A stretch of 64,000 bases of DNA from Heloderma charlesbogerti. Taxonomy: Eukaryota; Chordata; Lepidosauria; Squamata; Helodermatidae. The position numbers and the translations under genes are program-made. The DNA is taken from positions 496,001-560,000 of the forward strand of contig JANEZZ010001497.1 in assembly GCA_026122225.1 (NCBI GenBank), in the 5' to 3' direction. Each line of letters opens with the position of its first letter. Positions within the stretch are counted from its first letter, which is position 1. The notes under the pieces were generated by a model. The model ran no database searches, was not told the origin of the DNA, and worked only from the letters and a program-made list of their open reading frames with translations. Below are positions 34,021-47,600 of this stretch, piece after piece.

Positions 34021-34854
34021 ATCCAGACACTGATGAAGCTAAGATGGGTTTATGTTTGACCACATGACTCTATCTCATACCCACAGATCACTTTCTGGGC
34101 CTAAATGGCTCATGTTGCATGCCAGCTGTCAAATACTGACTACCTCATCTCAGATATTGTCCAGTGTTGACAGGTGGTTCAAAATGGTTGGATGTGAATT
34201 GCTGAAATCAGTTTTAATATCCCGAGAATATCCACCATGCTTTTAGTGCCTCATTTTCCTGACATGTTCATGGGCAACCAAAATGATCCAGGGGCTGGAG
34301 CAACTCCGCAGTTGGGACAGGTTGCCGCAGCTGGGACCATTTTGCTTAGAAAAAAGGTGAGTAAGGAGAGACGTGATAGAGGTGTACAAATTATGCATGA
34401 TGTATGGACAGGGGATCGGGAGTCATTCTTCTCCCTCCCTCATAACCCCTTGAACCTGGGGTCATCCCATGAAGCTGGTTGGTAGGAGATTTAGGATCAA
34501 TGAAAGGAAGTACTTCGTCACACAGCACATAGTTAAAACATGGAATTCACTACTACAAGACGTAGTGATGGCCACCAATTTGGATGGCTTTAAATGGTGA
34601 TTGGACAAATACCTGGAGGAGAAAGCTATGAATGGCTACTAGTCCTGATGGCTATATGATACCTTCTGTACCAGAGGTAGTATCTTTCTGTATACCAGTT
34701 GCTGGGGAACATGAATGTAAGGGTTCTATTGCATGGATATCCCAGTTGCAGGTTCTCCACAGGAAGCTGCTTGTCCACAGTGTGAACATCAACGTGAACA
34801 TCAACATCAACATCATGGACCCTTGGTCTGATCCAGCATGGCACATCTTATGCT

Positions 34855-35263
34855 TAGGGATGTGTGTTACGTAGCAGCAAAACTTGAGTTTCTCGAATTT
34901 CTCCAAATTCCACGTCGAAGCTCATTTAATCTCGTGTCTGTATCAAATGGCAATCTTTTTTTTCCGTTTTAGATTTGTGAAAATCCGTGAATATTTTCAG
35001 GCATATTTCCCCACATTTACTCATCAACAAGTCACATCTTTGCAATATATACATTTGTTTCCCATTGATTAAAGCATATTTGTCTGCTTTGTTTCAGAAG
35101 TACAAAATTTTCAAGCACTTTTTTTTAAAGCATGCTGTTGAATGTAGTTTTGGGGTTCATGGCTCACATTATAAGCCCCAAAATGAACCGATTTTGACCA
35201 CAGCTAGCATTTGAGATCATGTGCAGTCTGGAAGGTGCAAACTGAATTTCTCATACATCCCTG
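34855..35263 (+). mobile_element. AT-rich hAT-like MITE next to gene C promoter
   Basis: Paralog of 11775-12200, ending CATACATCCCTG. It ends about 190 bp upstream of the gene C TATA box. Confidence 0.65.
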
Positions 35264-35272
35264 CTTCTTTTC

Positions 35273-35561
35273 TTATATTTCCAATGCAATGAATCCTGAA
35301 TATATTTTCAGGTTAATGCACTGTAGTATACTTCCTCTGTCTTGCACACCATGTCTTCTTAAGGAGGAATGAACCAAGCATCTTTGCCATCACAGCTATT
35401 TCATCTGCATAATTAATGCACAGGGCTTACGTGTCAGTCTACTGTAGTGCTATATAAAGAGGTGACCATTCGGCATTTTGTAGGACACAGACCCTTCACA
35501 GAATTCTGCCTCAGTCTTTTTCTTTTGCTGTCCAACTTGAGATCCCAGTCAACCTTCCACA
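35273..35561 (+). promoter_or_regulatory. Promoter and 5' UTR of defensin gene C
   Basis: TATATAAA lies at 35451-35458, about 105 bp before the ATG. The region is collinear with the gene B promoter, including the 'attaatgcacagggcttacg' block. Confidence 0.7.
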
Positions 35562-35619
35562 ATGCAGATGGGCCGGCTTTTCATTGCTGTCCTTTCAGGG
35601 ATGGTTTTGCTCTTTTCAG
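35562..35619 (+). CDS. Gene C exon 1 (signal peptide)
   Basis: A hydrophobic leader with two possible ATGs (35562 and 35568). The donor is CAG|GTAAGG in phase 1, as in gene B. Confidence 0.85.
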
Positions 35620-38600
35620 GTAAGGGTATATGTCAAAATTATAAACATTCAGACGTAAATAATAGCACTATAGAATGAAAATGTGGGAAAGGGTTGGAGG
35701 TAGGGCTATGCAGGGACCCCATGTTCTGACTCAGAAGTTGCTTTGTGGCTTCAGAGATGGGCCCGATTTGGCTCAGGCAGATTTGGGGCCTCCCCGACCT
35801 GACTAGGCCCAGAGCCAGAAGTGGGATTCGGATGTCGAACCCCACTTCGGGCCCTCCCCTGACCACCCCCTCTTACCTTGCTGCCTCCTGCCCACTGCTG
35901 TCATCATCGCTGCCTCCTCCTCTACCTTCCCCGCCGCCATCGCTGCTGCCACCACCATCCTCACCTCCTTCTCTGCAGCCACCTGCACCGCCACAAACTC
36001 CTGAGGCCTGGACGCGTGCAGTGACTCTTACTTCAGGGAGTCACCATTTTTAAAATGGCAACCTCCTGGAACTTCCTGGAAGTTGCCATTTTAAAAATGG
36101 CGACTCCTGCAGTAAGAATCACCGCGTGCATCCAGGCCTCAGCTCAGCAGTTGACAGCAGCGGTTTTTGGCGGCAGCAGCAGCGAGGGTGGCAGTGAGGA
36201 TGGTGGTGGCAGTGGCGGCGATGGTCAGCATGGCGGTGGTGATGGAGGTGGTGGCTGTGAGGACGGCGATGGCGAGGACGGTGAGGAGGGTGGTGGCGGA
36301 GGAGGCAGTGGCAGCTCAGGTAAGGACCTGCCATGGCTGGGCCGGGGGTGCCGACGCTCTGAAGCACACCGAGTGCTTCTGAGAGCCCGCTGCCTGCTCC
36401 GGGTTGCTTCGTGCCCCCTCCGCTTCGCCTCGGAAGGGGAACAAAGTGACCCGAAGCAGCCTGCTTTGACTCAGGGTTCAGGCCTCAGACCGAAGTGGTG
36501 CACAGCCCTAGTTGGAGGCCATTTAGAACTGGGATGAACAACAGTGTGTAAAGCAACATTCATGTAAAATATTGATCAAGGAGTGGATACACAGAACAGC
36601 ATCACTCCCAAAGGGATGGTCTGCACAATGTGCAAGCATTTTCATCCATTTTAATGGCACACCTGATACGATGCCAATGTGTGTGTGGGGGTTGATCTTC
36701 AAACATAGTTTTAAAAAGACACCTCCATTTCTGCACAGCAATAGAATCACAGAGCTGGAAAGAGTTCATCATCTAGTCCAACCTCCTGCTCAATGGAGGA
36801 TCTGCACCACAGGATGCAGCTACAGCATGTCAAGAATCCCCTTCCCACCTTCCACCTGAGGACTGCAGTGGCTTCAATATGGAATTCTTCCTTTAAAGAT
36901 ATATTTCATACTTAAGCATTCCAACACGGAAGTGATCGGACTCTGTTTTCAATCATGTTGGTTCAATTTTCTACAGAGGGGAGGTCACAGGACATTCCCT
37001 CGGATAATTTATCACACATGATGTGTTCACAGATGGCCTTCAGGAAGGCTGGTGGGATGATACTTACTCCCATGGTGAACACGTGAGGCCAATGTATACA
37101 TCAAGATCATCCTCACTCATAAAGTATGTGGTCTCTTACCTTGTCATGGAAAAATCAAGAGAAGGTGCAAGCCTTCTCTTTCCACACAGGATTGATGTTC
37201 TTTGTCAATGGTAAAAACAAAACAAATGTATACATAATGATTAATATGACTTCAGACCTATGAGGCAGAATCCAACACATCCCTTGTGGTAGCAGGAATC
37301 ACTGCAAGTGCAATACGAAGCTACCTTTTCTCAATGCCTCCACCCAGAAAACTTCTAGGTCTTCTAGAATGGGACAAGGCAGTGGAGCTCACAGAAGGGA
37401 ACTCTGCTGAGTTGTCCCATTCCAGAAACTGTAATTTGAGCTTCCTTTTGCACTGGTGGTTATTCCTACTAGGTCAGTTGTGTGGGGGCGGGGGGGGGGA
37501 GGAGAAATTCTCAACAGTTTCTGACATGTATGATTCACCATTGACAGGGGTTGTAGCATAGCGTCTTCTTTTTTTCTAAGGTTTTTTGGTGGTTTTGTTT
37601 TGCCACTGCAAACTAGCAACAGCATCAAATGTAGGGATGTATGAACCCACCCCCATCTGGGTTGTCCGGGCCCCTGCCCAGGCCCTGCCCATGCTCACCA
37701 GTCCCAGGACAGCGTTTGAGCCCCTCCCATGGTCAGTGAGCAGCCTGCACTCACCCCAGCGGCCTCGTTGAGCTCCACAGTTGCCATTTTTTGAAAAATA
37801 AAATGGCGATTGCAAAAGTCCGCATATTGGCATATGCATGGATTTTACCCAGTCCGTACATCCCTAGTTATTACTATCAGTTTATTGGGGGATCAGTTCC
37901 AAATTTTGTGGCTTGAGGCTGTGAAAGACACACATGTGGCTGTTTGGCCTACAACAATCTTGGCCATCCTGGCTTATTTAAGTAAGCCAGGCACCGGGGC
38001 AGGGGGGTGCCCTCTAGGGATGGCGGAGAATTCTGCCATGGACCCCAATGAGGCCAGTTTCAAAAGAATCCGGCCTCCAGAGTCCGCAGCAGAAAGGATC
38101 ACTTACCTCTGCCTCCCTCCGGAATCCTTGTGAGCTGGATCCTCCCCGTGGCGATTCTGCGGACACATGCTGGCTCAGTATCTCTGAGGAATGACTCCAG
38201 ACGCAAATGGCATAGTGGATGCCACTTGCGGCTATAAAGCTCTTAGATTAACCTAAATGCAGCCATTTACGGCTGCATTTAGGTTAATCTAAGAGCTTTA
38301 TGGCCGCAAGTGGCATCCACTATGCCATTTGCGTCCGGAGTCATTCCTCAGCAATACGGCACGGCAATGGCGGCCGTATTGCTGGCGATACAGAGCTGGC
38401 GGGCGACTCCGCAGAATTGCTGTGGAGTGGATCCGGCTCATGTGGATTCCGGGGGAAGGGACAGATTGCCTCCCTCCACGGGCGGATTCCCAGAGGACTG
38501 AAAGGGAATCCGTCCAACCCTAGCCTGCTGCCTTTCACTCCTGAGAAAGCCCTCCTGAATCTGGTAGGGATGTCAGAGAATTATGCCACGGATCTTGGTG

Positions 38601-41600
38601 AGGCCAAATGCCAGTGCATTCGGCACCCCAAACTCCGTGGCGGAACAGCCTGCCACCCCCTCGCCCCCTGCTGATCCCCCCCCGGGACGAGGCTTACCTG
38701 GGGTGGATGTTCCAGATGGCAGCGGCTCCAGCGGTGGCTTCGGCAGAGGCGGCAGCGGCGTCTGGTCTTCCGACTGGCTGCCGCTGCCGCCATTTGCAGT
38801 CTCCCCCCCCCCATTTGTGATAGGCTACGTAAAGACTTACGTAGCCTATCACATCTGGGTTACAAAAAAACAAAAACACGTACGCAAATGGCGGCGGCTA
38901 CGGCCACTGCCATTTGCGTTCCCTATTTTTGGTTGTCTTAGTCTACGTAAATATTTATGTAGACTAAGACTGAGAAACTAAGGGGGAACGCAAATAGCGT
39001 AGCAGACGCTATTTGCGTTCCCCTTTATTTTCACCACTTTATTTTCACTCCCCGTGGAGTGGAGCCAGCCGGCCAGGATTCCGGGGGGAGGAACAGAGCG
39101 CCTCCCCCCCCAGCGGAACCTGGCGGAGCAAGGTAAGGGAGGTTTCGTACATCCCTAGAATCTGGAGGTTTATACCTACTACTGCGTGGTCACTAACACT
39201 TCCTTTTTAGGCAAGGTGCTAGAAATGGTGGTGGCTGTGGAGGTGCATATGTTCTTGGAAGATACCAATTATCTTGACCCATTTCAGTCTGGATTCAGGC
39301 CTCGTTTGGGGAGAAATTCGACTTTTGCCTCCCCAATTCAGGCCCTTCTGCAGGAAAGAGACGAAGGGAGTACAACACTTTTGATCTCACTTGATCTCAG
39401 TAGCTTTTGCCCAGTTCCACACAGCACACAGGGGCATAACCCCATGGACCAAATTGGTGTTAACTCCTTTGTCATTCAGTGGTCCAAATGCCTCCCTGGC
39501 AGGTCTCCTGCTTCTGATATATTTAAAGAATCCTTTACTGTTGGCCTTGATGTTGTTAGCAATATCCTCTTCAAAATGCGTTTTGGCATCTCTCATTGTC
39601 TGCTTGCATCTCCTTTGTGTGAGCTTGTGCTCCCTTTTCTTTTCCTTATTTGGGCAAGACATACATTTTCCAAAGGAAGCCTTCTTTTCTCTAATAGCTT
39701 CCTTGATATTTCTTGTTAACTAGGCCAGTGATCTCTTGGACTTGGCACTACCTTTCTTAGCTTGTGGAACACATTGTAGGTGAACTTCTATTATTATGGT
39801 TTTGAGTAACCTCCAAGCATTTTGAAGTGATTTAAGCCTCTTGACTCCCCCTTTCAACTTCCTTTTCACCAGTTCCCTCATTTTAGAGATGTTTCTGAAA
39901 TCTGAATCAGCCCCCTGTCAGTAGCCATGGATGTAGACAAAACACATTGCAGTGGTTAGGAACAGACTTTTACTGGAAATATAACAAACTTATCTCAAGG
40001 TAAGCTGGCTGATTTCTGCCCCCTGGTCATTATCACTTGCAGGAGGAAGTAGGAAGAAGATTGGAAAGTACAGGAAGAAGACAAAGAAAAAGGCAGAATG
40101 ACCACCTAGAAATCCCCTCCCACCTCACTCACGTATGTATTAACCCTTCAAGTTCAGGTTATGTGACTCATGGCCCTTGTCCCTCCAACACTCCTTCTCA
40201 AGGGAAATGTACTAATCCCATGCCCATCAGGTGGCGCTGGTACAGTTCCCCTGGCTGAGGCTTTGTCAGCACATCTGCCACCATTTCTTCAGTCGGGCAA
40301 TACTTCAGTTCAATCACCTCTTGCTCTACTAAGTCTCTTATTAGGTGGTGCCTCAAGTCAATCTGCTTTGTCCATGGTCTCAACTTCTCACTCAATGCCA
40401 GTGTTAAGCACCCCTGATTGTCTTCAGGTAGCACTGTGGCTTGTGTTCTCCAGTCCCATGTCAGTAAATAATTGTCTGAGCCAAATCACTTCCTGACACG
40501 TACTAGCTGCTGCCACATATTCTGCTTCTGTGGAAGACATGGCCATAACTGCCTGCTTCTTACTGGCCCACCTGGGCCTTGCCATTGTATGTGAACAGGT
40601 TTCCTGATGTGGGCTTGCAGTCTGACTCACTGCCTGCCCAGTCTGCATCCACGAACTCGATCAGCCCTGCGTGTGTGCTGCTGGGCAGTTTGAGCTTTGT
40701 ATGTACCTCTTAAGTAGCGCATCACATGCTTTACCCCGTTCCAGTCGCGTTGAGATGGCTTGGCCACTTTCCTGCTCTGGATGCCCATGGCTGTGCCGAT
40801 GTCTGGTCTGGTAACTGTCACGATGAAGAGCAGCTTACTAATGGCCCTTTGATACTGCTGATTATCAGGCAGTGAAACATTGTCACCTCGCCCCTTCAGT
40901 TGATCTGTGGTCATGGGAGTCTTGACCCTCTTTGCATCTGCCATTCCAAACTCCAGCAACATCTCCTTGACCTTTTGTTGTTGACTAAGGAGAACGCTCC
41001 CATTGTCCCCTTTCTTGACCTGTATACTCAAATAGTGTGCTCTTGGACCCAGGTCCTTGATTTCAAAGTTCTGCTTCAGTCTGAGCATAATTTCCATGCC
41101 ATCACTTTCCTGCTCATAGAACAGGACCAAATCGTCCACATACACCAGTATGCATGCCCCCCTGCCCACCTTCTGCCTGGTATAGAGGCAGGAGTCTGCT
41201 TTCCCCTTGGTGAAGCCCAGATTTACTAGGACTCCATTAATGTTCTCATTCCAGGCCCTGGGAACCTGCTTAAGTCCGTAAATGTTTTTGTGCAGTTTGA
41301 ACACTTTCCTTGCCCCTCCTGGATCTAGGAACCCTGGTGGCTGTGTTGTGTACAGGTCTTCCTCTATTTCACCGTACAGGAATGCTGTTTTAATGTCTAC
41401 TCTAGATGCTGAACTTGTATCTCCCTGCTGGCTGCTACGTTCAGCATTGCTGTCCTGGTGGTGTGCTTTACCACCGGGGCAAACATTTCATCGTAGTCAT
41501 CCCCATACTTTTGAGAGTATCCCTTCGCTACTAACCTGGCTTTGTAGCATTCTACTTCACCGTCTGCACTGAGTTTCTCTTTGAAGGTCCACTTGCAGCC

Positions 41601-44600
41601 AATTGCCTTGCGATTGGGGGGAGGTTCAGTCAGGGTCCAGGCCCTATTTTGGTGTAATGAGTCCATATCACCCTGTGCTGCCTTCTTCCACCTGTCTGCC
41701 TCATCCTTGGGCAAGGAGGCAATGTCCTCCCAGCAAACTGGCCTTTGGATCTGCTGCATCCTGGCTGCAAAGTAATAGTCTCCATACCTGGCTGGCTGCA
41801 TGCCTTTGGTGGCGCTCTCCTTGGGCTCCCTGGAGCTTGGGCTCCCCGGTTTCACTGTTGGGATTAGGTGTGTCAGCTGCCATGTCGTCTTCCTTGGGCA
41901 CTGTGGGCTCCCCTCCACCACTCTCAGGTTTCACCACTATCAGCTCCATAGTCCCAGGCCTTGCAGTCTCATCGAACTGCACACTTTGGCGGACTATGAT
42001 GCTGCAGGCTTGGGGAGTAAGGATTCTGTAGCCTTTATGGTAGAGACTGTATCCTGCCAGGACCCCTTTGATGGCTCTGTCAGCCAACTTGGTCCTTTTC
42101 TGTTCAGGGATGTGAGCATACGCCTTACACCCAAGCACTAGGGATGGCAGGGAATTCCGCCACGGACTCCGGGAGGGCTGGATTCTTAGAACCTGCCCCC
42201 CCGGAGTCCATGGCAGAACGGACCACCCCACCCTGTCACCCCGCGAAGTCCGACCCAGCCGGATCCTACCTGGCACCACCGGGTCCAGGTCCGATCGGGT
42301 CCATCCACGGCCGGTCTTCAGATGCGAATGGCGTCCTGCCTAGCGGACACCATTTGTGTCCCTTCCCCTTACCGTGATAGGCTACGTAAAGGTTTATGTA
42401 GCCTATCACAGTAAGGGGAAGGGACACAAATGGCGTCTGCTAGGCCCGACACCATTTGTGTCCAAAGACTGGCCGTGGCTGGAAGTCCAGCAGCGGCTGG
42501 CCCCCGCCGGCGGCTCCACGGACTCACCATGGTGCGGAGCCAGCCAGGGAGGATTCCAGGGGGGAGGACCGGATCGCCTCCCCTCCCACAGACCCCCCAG
42601 TGGACTCCAGGTAAAGGGGTTTCATACACCCCTGCCAAACACTCTCAGATGGCCAACCTTTGGCTTGGCTCTGTGCCACAGTTCAAAAGGTGTTTGACTA
42701 GTGGCCCTGGTTGGTAGCCTGATCTGTGTGTAGGCTGCTGTAGACACCACCTCTCCCCAGAATTTGAATGGTAGATTTGCATCTGACAGCATGCTTCTTA
42801 CCATGTCTAGGAATGATCTGTTGCACTTCTCAGCCATGCCATTCTGTTGTTCCCGCGAGTAGCTGACTGTCTTTTGGTGTACGATGCCTTGGGCCTGGAG
42901 GTACGCTTCCATCTACCTTCTGATGTGCTCTCCTCCATTGTCGATACGGATGACACCCCATGTCTTGTGGAATTTGTTCTTGGTTGCTGCAACAAACTCC
43001 TTCAGCTTGCTCACTACTTGATCTTTACACTTGAAGATGTACAGTCCTGTGAAGCTGGAATAATCATCAGCGAAGGTGAGGAAGTAGTTACCCCATTACA
43101 GGGGTTATCGCCTCCATCGGTCCACAGAGGTTGGAGTGGATGAGCTCCAATGGCTCTTTAGCTCTGCTCTCACTTGCCTTGGGCAGTGGGGCTTGCATGG
43201 ACTTGGTCTTGAGGCAGCACATGCAGCTCATCCTTTGTCACGATTCCCTTGGCCCCCTCTTTCCTTAAGCTCTCACAAACACAAAGGAGAGGCTTCAGCC
43301 TCAGGCCTTTAGTTCATTATTCACAGGTTCATTACAGATGCAAATCCTCGAAGACTCTCTGACTACAAAGGAATGCCTCCAGGGGATTCAAATGGGATCA
43401 CTGAAAGTTGCTGCAGTTTGAAAGGGGGGCTATCTGGCTAGGCTAACTTGGGGAGGGAGGTCCCGGCCCTCACGTGATGCTTCCCTGCATAGCCTCCTAT
43501 GCATCACTCCGGGTCGACAGTCTAAGCTCTGCTCCTGACGTTTCCCTCTTAGCTGTGCGCTGCCGCCTCATGTCTCTTAGGTCACAGTCCTCAAGCCCCT
43601 CCTCCTCCTGCTCACTGCTTCTCACAGAGGGGGCTGAGGAGGAAGCTTCATGCCCGGCCATCTGGGAGCTGGTAACCTGAGAAGCACGCCTACCCATCTC
43701 TGAACTGTCCTGTGAAAAAGCCTCCCCCAGGTCTGGCCACTCCTCTTCTGAATCTGAGCTGCTAACTATCTCCCTGCACACAGAATCATCCTTGACCTGC
43801 ACACTGGGATCTGTAAGTCTCCTGTGAGTTCCTTGGTCACCAACTCCTTCACTGCCTCCATGCTTCTGTGCCCCATGCATCAGTGCCAGAGGTGGATGCA
43901 ACTGCTGTGGGGTGTGCGGTCTGCCCTCTTGGCCTCTTCTCGGCTGTCAGAAATCTCCCTGGCATTGCCCCACAACCTTCCATCTCTGGAGATGTGGCAT
44001 TCATCCCCTTTGAGAAACAGGACGAATCCATCTGCTGTAACGGAGAGCAAGCTCCCCTCTAGGTCCGGCACAAACAAGACATCTGTTAGCTTCATTTTCC
44101 CACCATGCAGTGAGGCTATACAGTCTATGGTGCCTTCTCTTATTCCAGCTGCTTTTCTCTGTTTCCCATTAGCCAGGTAAATGTAACTCTGCTTTTGGTG
44201 ATCTAGTTCCTCGAAGAACTCCCTCCGGCTAGTCATGTGGCTGCTAGCTCCTGAGTCCAGCGCCCAAACTAGGTTGTGCCTCTGAGTTCTGGTTACTTCA
44301 AGGTAAATGGACCTGCAGGAATGCTGCTCATGCAGCTCGCAGTTTACTTTGCCTTACCCTTTGTTGCTCTTTGGCTCCCTCTTTCACCTGTTTTCAGGAC
44401 TGCCTCCCTTGAAATGTGTCCTGGCCCCACACCTGTAGCATTCTTTTGTCTTCACCTTAAGGCAGAGCTTTCCAAACTTTTTGTGTTGGTGACACACTTT
44501 TTAGACATGCATCATTTCGTGACACGGTAACTCAGTTTTACTAGCAAACCGGAGGTTAAACTAACCCGTTATAAGAGATACGGACACATACATAAATTGT

Positions 44601-47600
44601 AATAACGAAATGTATGGGGATACAACATATCTCATGAAAACCTTTCATTTATATTTTTAAAAATATATGATTTGTAAGATAATAACATACATTGTTGTCA
44701 TTTATGAGTAACAGTATGTAAATACGTGCAAGAATTTAAAAAAGTTGAATAACACCAATAACTACTTACCATTTTAATGGGATGTATGAGGTTGATGGGA
44801 TGAACACAGCTTTTCAATATTTGGTGGAATATTAGATAAAGACACTCGCATTTCGTCATCAAGCATTTTTAAGCTTCCACGTTTCAGTGTCTTTAAGTTT
44901 GCCATCGTTGAAAAGGATACTTCACAAATGTATGTAGTACAAAACTGCAGAAGAATTTTTAATGCTTTTTTAGCTATGTTTGGATGCATTTTTGAAATGT
45001 GAATCCAAAAGCTGTCTAAGTCACCCTGTTCATGCATCATTAACAGATTTCGATCATTTTTTATGTCAGCTAATTCTTCTTCTTCAATAAGTGAAAAATT
45101 CCTCATTGCAGTTGAAAGAAATGGATTTCTGATCCAATCATAGTCTTGGATTTCAACATTTGGGAAGTAATGATGAACTTTCTCTCCAAGCAATGTTAAA
45201 TGGTCAACAATTAGCGAGCTGATATCACATTTTAGCTGGCACTCAGCAGTTTTGGAAAACATTTCAAAATTTCCTTCTTTCACTTTCCTTTTCCAAATTG
45301 CTATTTTGTCTCTCATAGCACAAATTTTATCTACCACTGTTAAGATATTTTCTCCTTTTCCTTGCATACTGGTGTTTATTTTATTCAAATGTTCAAATAT
45401 GTCAGCAAGATATGCCAATTTTGTGCACCAAAGTTTGCTTTGAATTAGATCGCAGAATTCATTCTGCTGATTTTCCTCAAAAAGTTTAAGCATCATTTCC
45501 CTCAATTCATATACACGACAAAGCACTCGACCTCTTGAGAGCCAACGAACTTCTGTGTGTAGTAGAAGCTTTTTAAACCTTGCCCCCATGTCTTCACAAA
45601 TATGAGCAAATAATCTTGATTGAAGAGGTCTACTTTTAATGTAATTGACCATTTGAACCACTTTTTCCAAAACTTTTCTTAATTCATTTCCAATGGTTTG
45701 CGCGACTAGCGCTTCGCGATGTAAAAAGCAATGAGTAATTATAAGATTTTCATTCTCTTTCTTTGCTAAAGCTATAAAACCTTTTGTTGAACCAACCATT
45801 GAGGGTGCGCCATCTGTGCATATTCCTACACAATTTAAGCATTGCAAATTATTTTCCTTCATGAAACAATCAAAAGTTTTAAATATATCTTCACCTCTAG
45901 TTCTCATTGGAAGTTCTAGACAACACAAGAATTGCTCAATAATTCTGTCAGTATGAATGAAGCATAGAAAAACCAATAATTGTGCTAACCCACTGACATC
46001 TGTTGCTTCATCTAATTGCAATGTAAAGATCATATTATCGTCTTGAAAAATATCCTTCATTTGCTGCTTAATGTCATCAGACATGTCTTGAATATGTCTT
46101 CCGATTGTGTTATCTGCCAAAGGGATTTTATTAACTTCTATCTCAAATTCGGGCCCAAACATTGTTCGAACAATAGCACAGCAAGATTCCTTTATGGTGG
46201 TTTCGGCAATAGCGTGTGGGTCCTTGTTTTTGGCAATTATTTGAGCAACCAAGTAACTTGCCTTTTGGGCTTTCTCTGATGTCTTCATTCTCTTTGTGAA
46301 TGATGCAGACTGCTTCTTTATAGATTTTGAAAGCTAAAGTATCCTACTGGTTTTTCTGACAAATGACAGTGTTTTGAGGTAAAATTACGCTTTAATTTAT
46401 TTGGTACCATACTTTCATTTGCAAGTATATCCCCACAAACTAAACACTGGGGACAAGGATTGTTTTCATTACCAGAAAATGTGAACCCCAGTTTCATATA
46501 ATCTTTACTGTATAAACGAGGCTTGGAAATTGTTCCTTTACACTTCTTACGTACTAATACAGACCGTTCAGCAGTTGATTCTTGCGTAGCTTCCTCTATA
46601 GCCGCTACATTTTGTTCATTGCAAACGTCATCTTCACCAGCTTTCCTTTTCTTAATTAGAAAGGTATCCATTTTATGGGTAATTCAACTGCAATTTAATG
46701 AATAAATCTATGCAAATTTATTTGTAGGTTTTAGCATTAACGAAATATGAAAATAACAGGACTGTTTTTAGCGCTTATCTTTCTCTGTTTTTTCTTATGA
46801 AAATAACAGCACCTGCGCTCCACTCCCACAGCGATAAAGTGAGATGAAGATAGGAATCAGGACCAGGAGAAAATGTGAAAAATAAACAAAATTAACTAAA
46901 GTATTTACAATACATATTAGGACACATAGGTCCAGGTAGGAGCTCAGCTGCAAAAACACATGAAGTAGAGAAGCAAAAGTCCAACAAAAATGGTGTAAAT
47001 ATATGTGTCTCACTCCTCGTGAAGCCAGCGTTACCACACTCCTCGCCGTACCGCTCCAACACCGCCAATCACGTGCGTCCTGCATCAAGATGCCACGTGA
47101 TCCTAAAGCAGTGAATGTTAAAGCACCTAAGCCTTAGCAGCTAAGCTGCTTTAACATTAGCTGCTTTAGGAAGTTCCGAGGGAGGGACCAAGCGAAGCAA
47201 ATGTGAGTAAGGGAACTCCGCGGTGCCCTTCCGCACAATTTTCGCGCGACACACCTACACACTGCCGACGACACACTAATGTGTCGCGACACACAGTTTG
47301 GAAAGCTCTGCCTTAAGGGCTTGTTCTGATTCCCTCATGGCCTTTGTCTCTGGCCTAGCCTTGTCCTTTTACATGAGGTGTCAGCCATCTTTTCCATCCT
47401 GCAATTCCACTCGCTAATCAGCCTGGCCTGTACATAACATAGTCCAATTTTAGCTCTGCTAGAGGGCGTGCTTCCAAGGCTGTTACGAGGGGTCATAGAG
47501 TCATAGAATAGTAGGGTTGGAAGGGGCCTGCAAGGCCATCAAGTGCAACCCCCTGCTCAATGCAGGAATCCAAGTCAGAGCATCCCTGACAGATGGCTGT

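Larger units (their letters stand above)
37900..39414 (+). mobile_element. L2-type LINE fragment of gene C, left pieces
   Basis: L2 sequence occupies 37900-38014, 38523-38564 and 39158-39414. It is interrupted by two palindromic hAT-like elements. It continues at 49650 after the nested CR1/copia block and is collinear with 16850-17250. Confidence 0.75.

Noticed and set aside
36055..36537. 160-codon Gly/Ser-rich frame
   Set aside because: It lies wholly within the 35701-36510 MITE and its flank, and reflects GGY-type repeats.
43497..43901. 134-codon acidic frame as an independent gene
   Set aside because: It spans the junction of a solo LTR with the copia pre-integrase region, so it cannot be a native gene.
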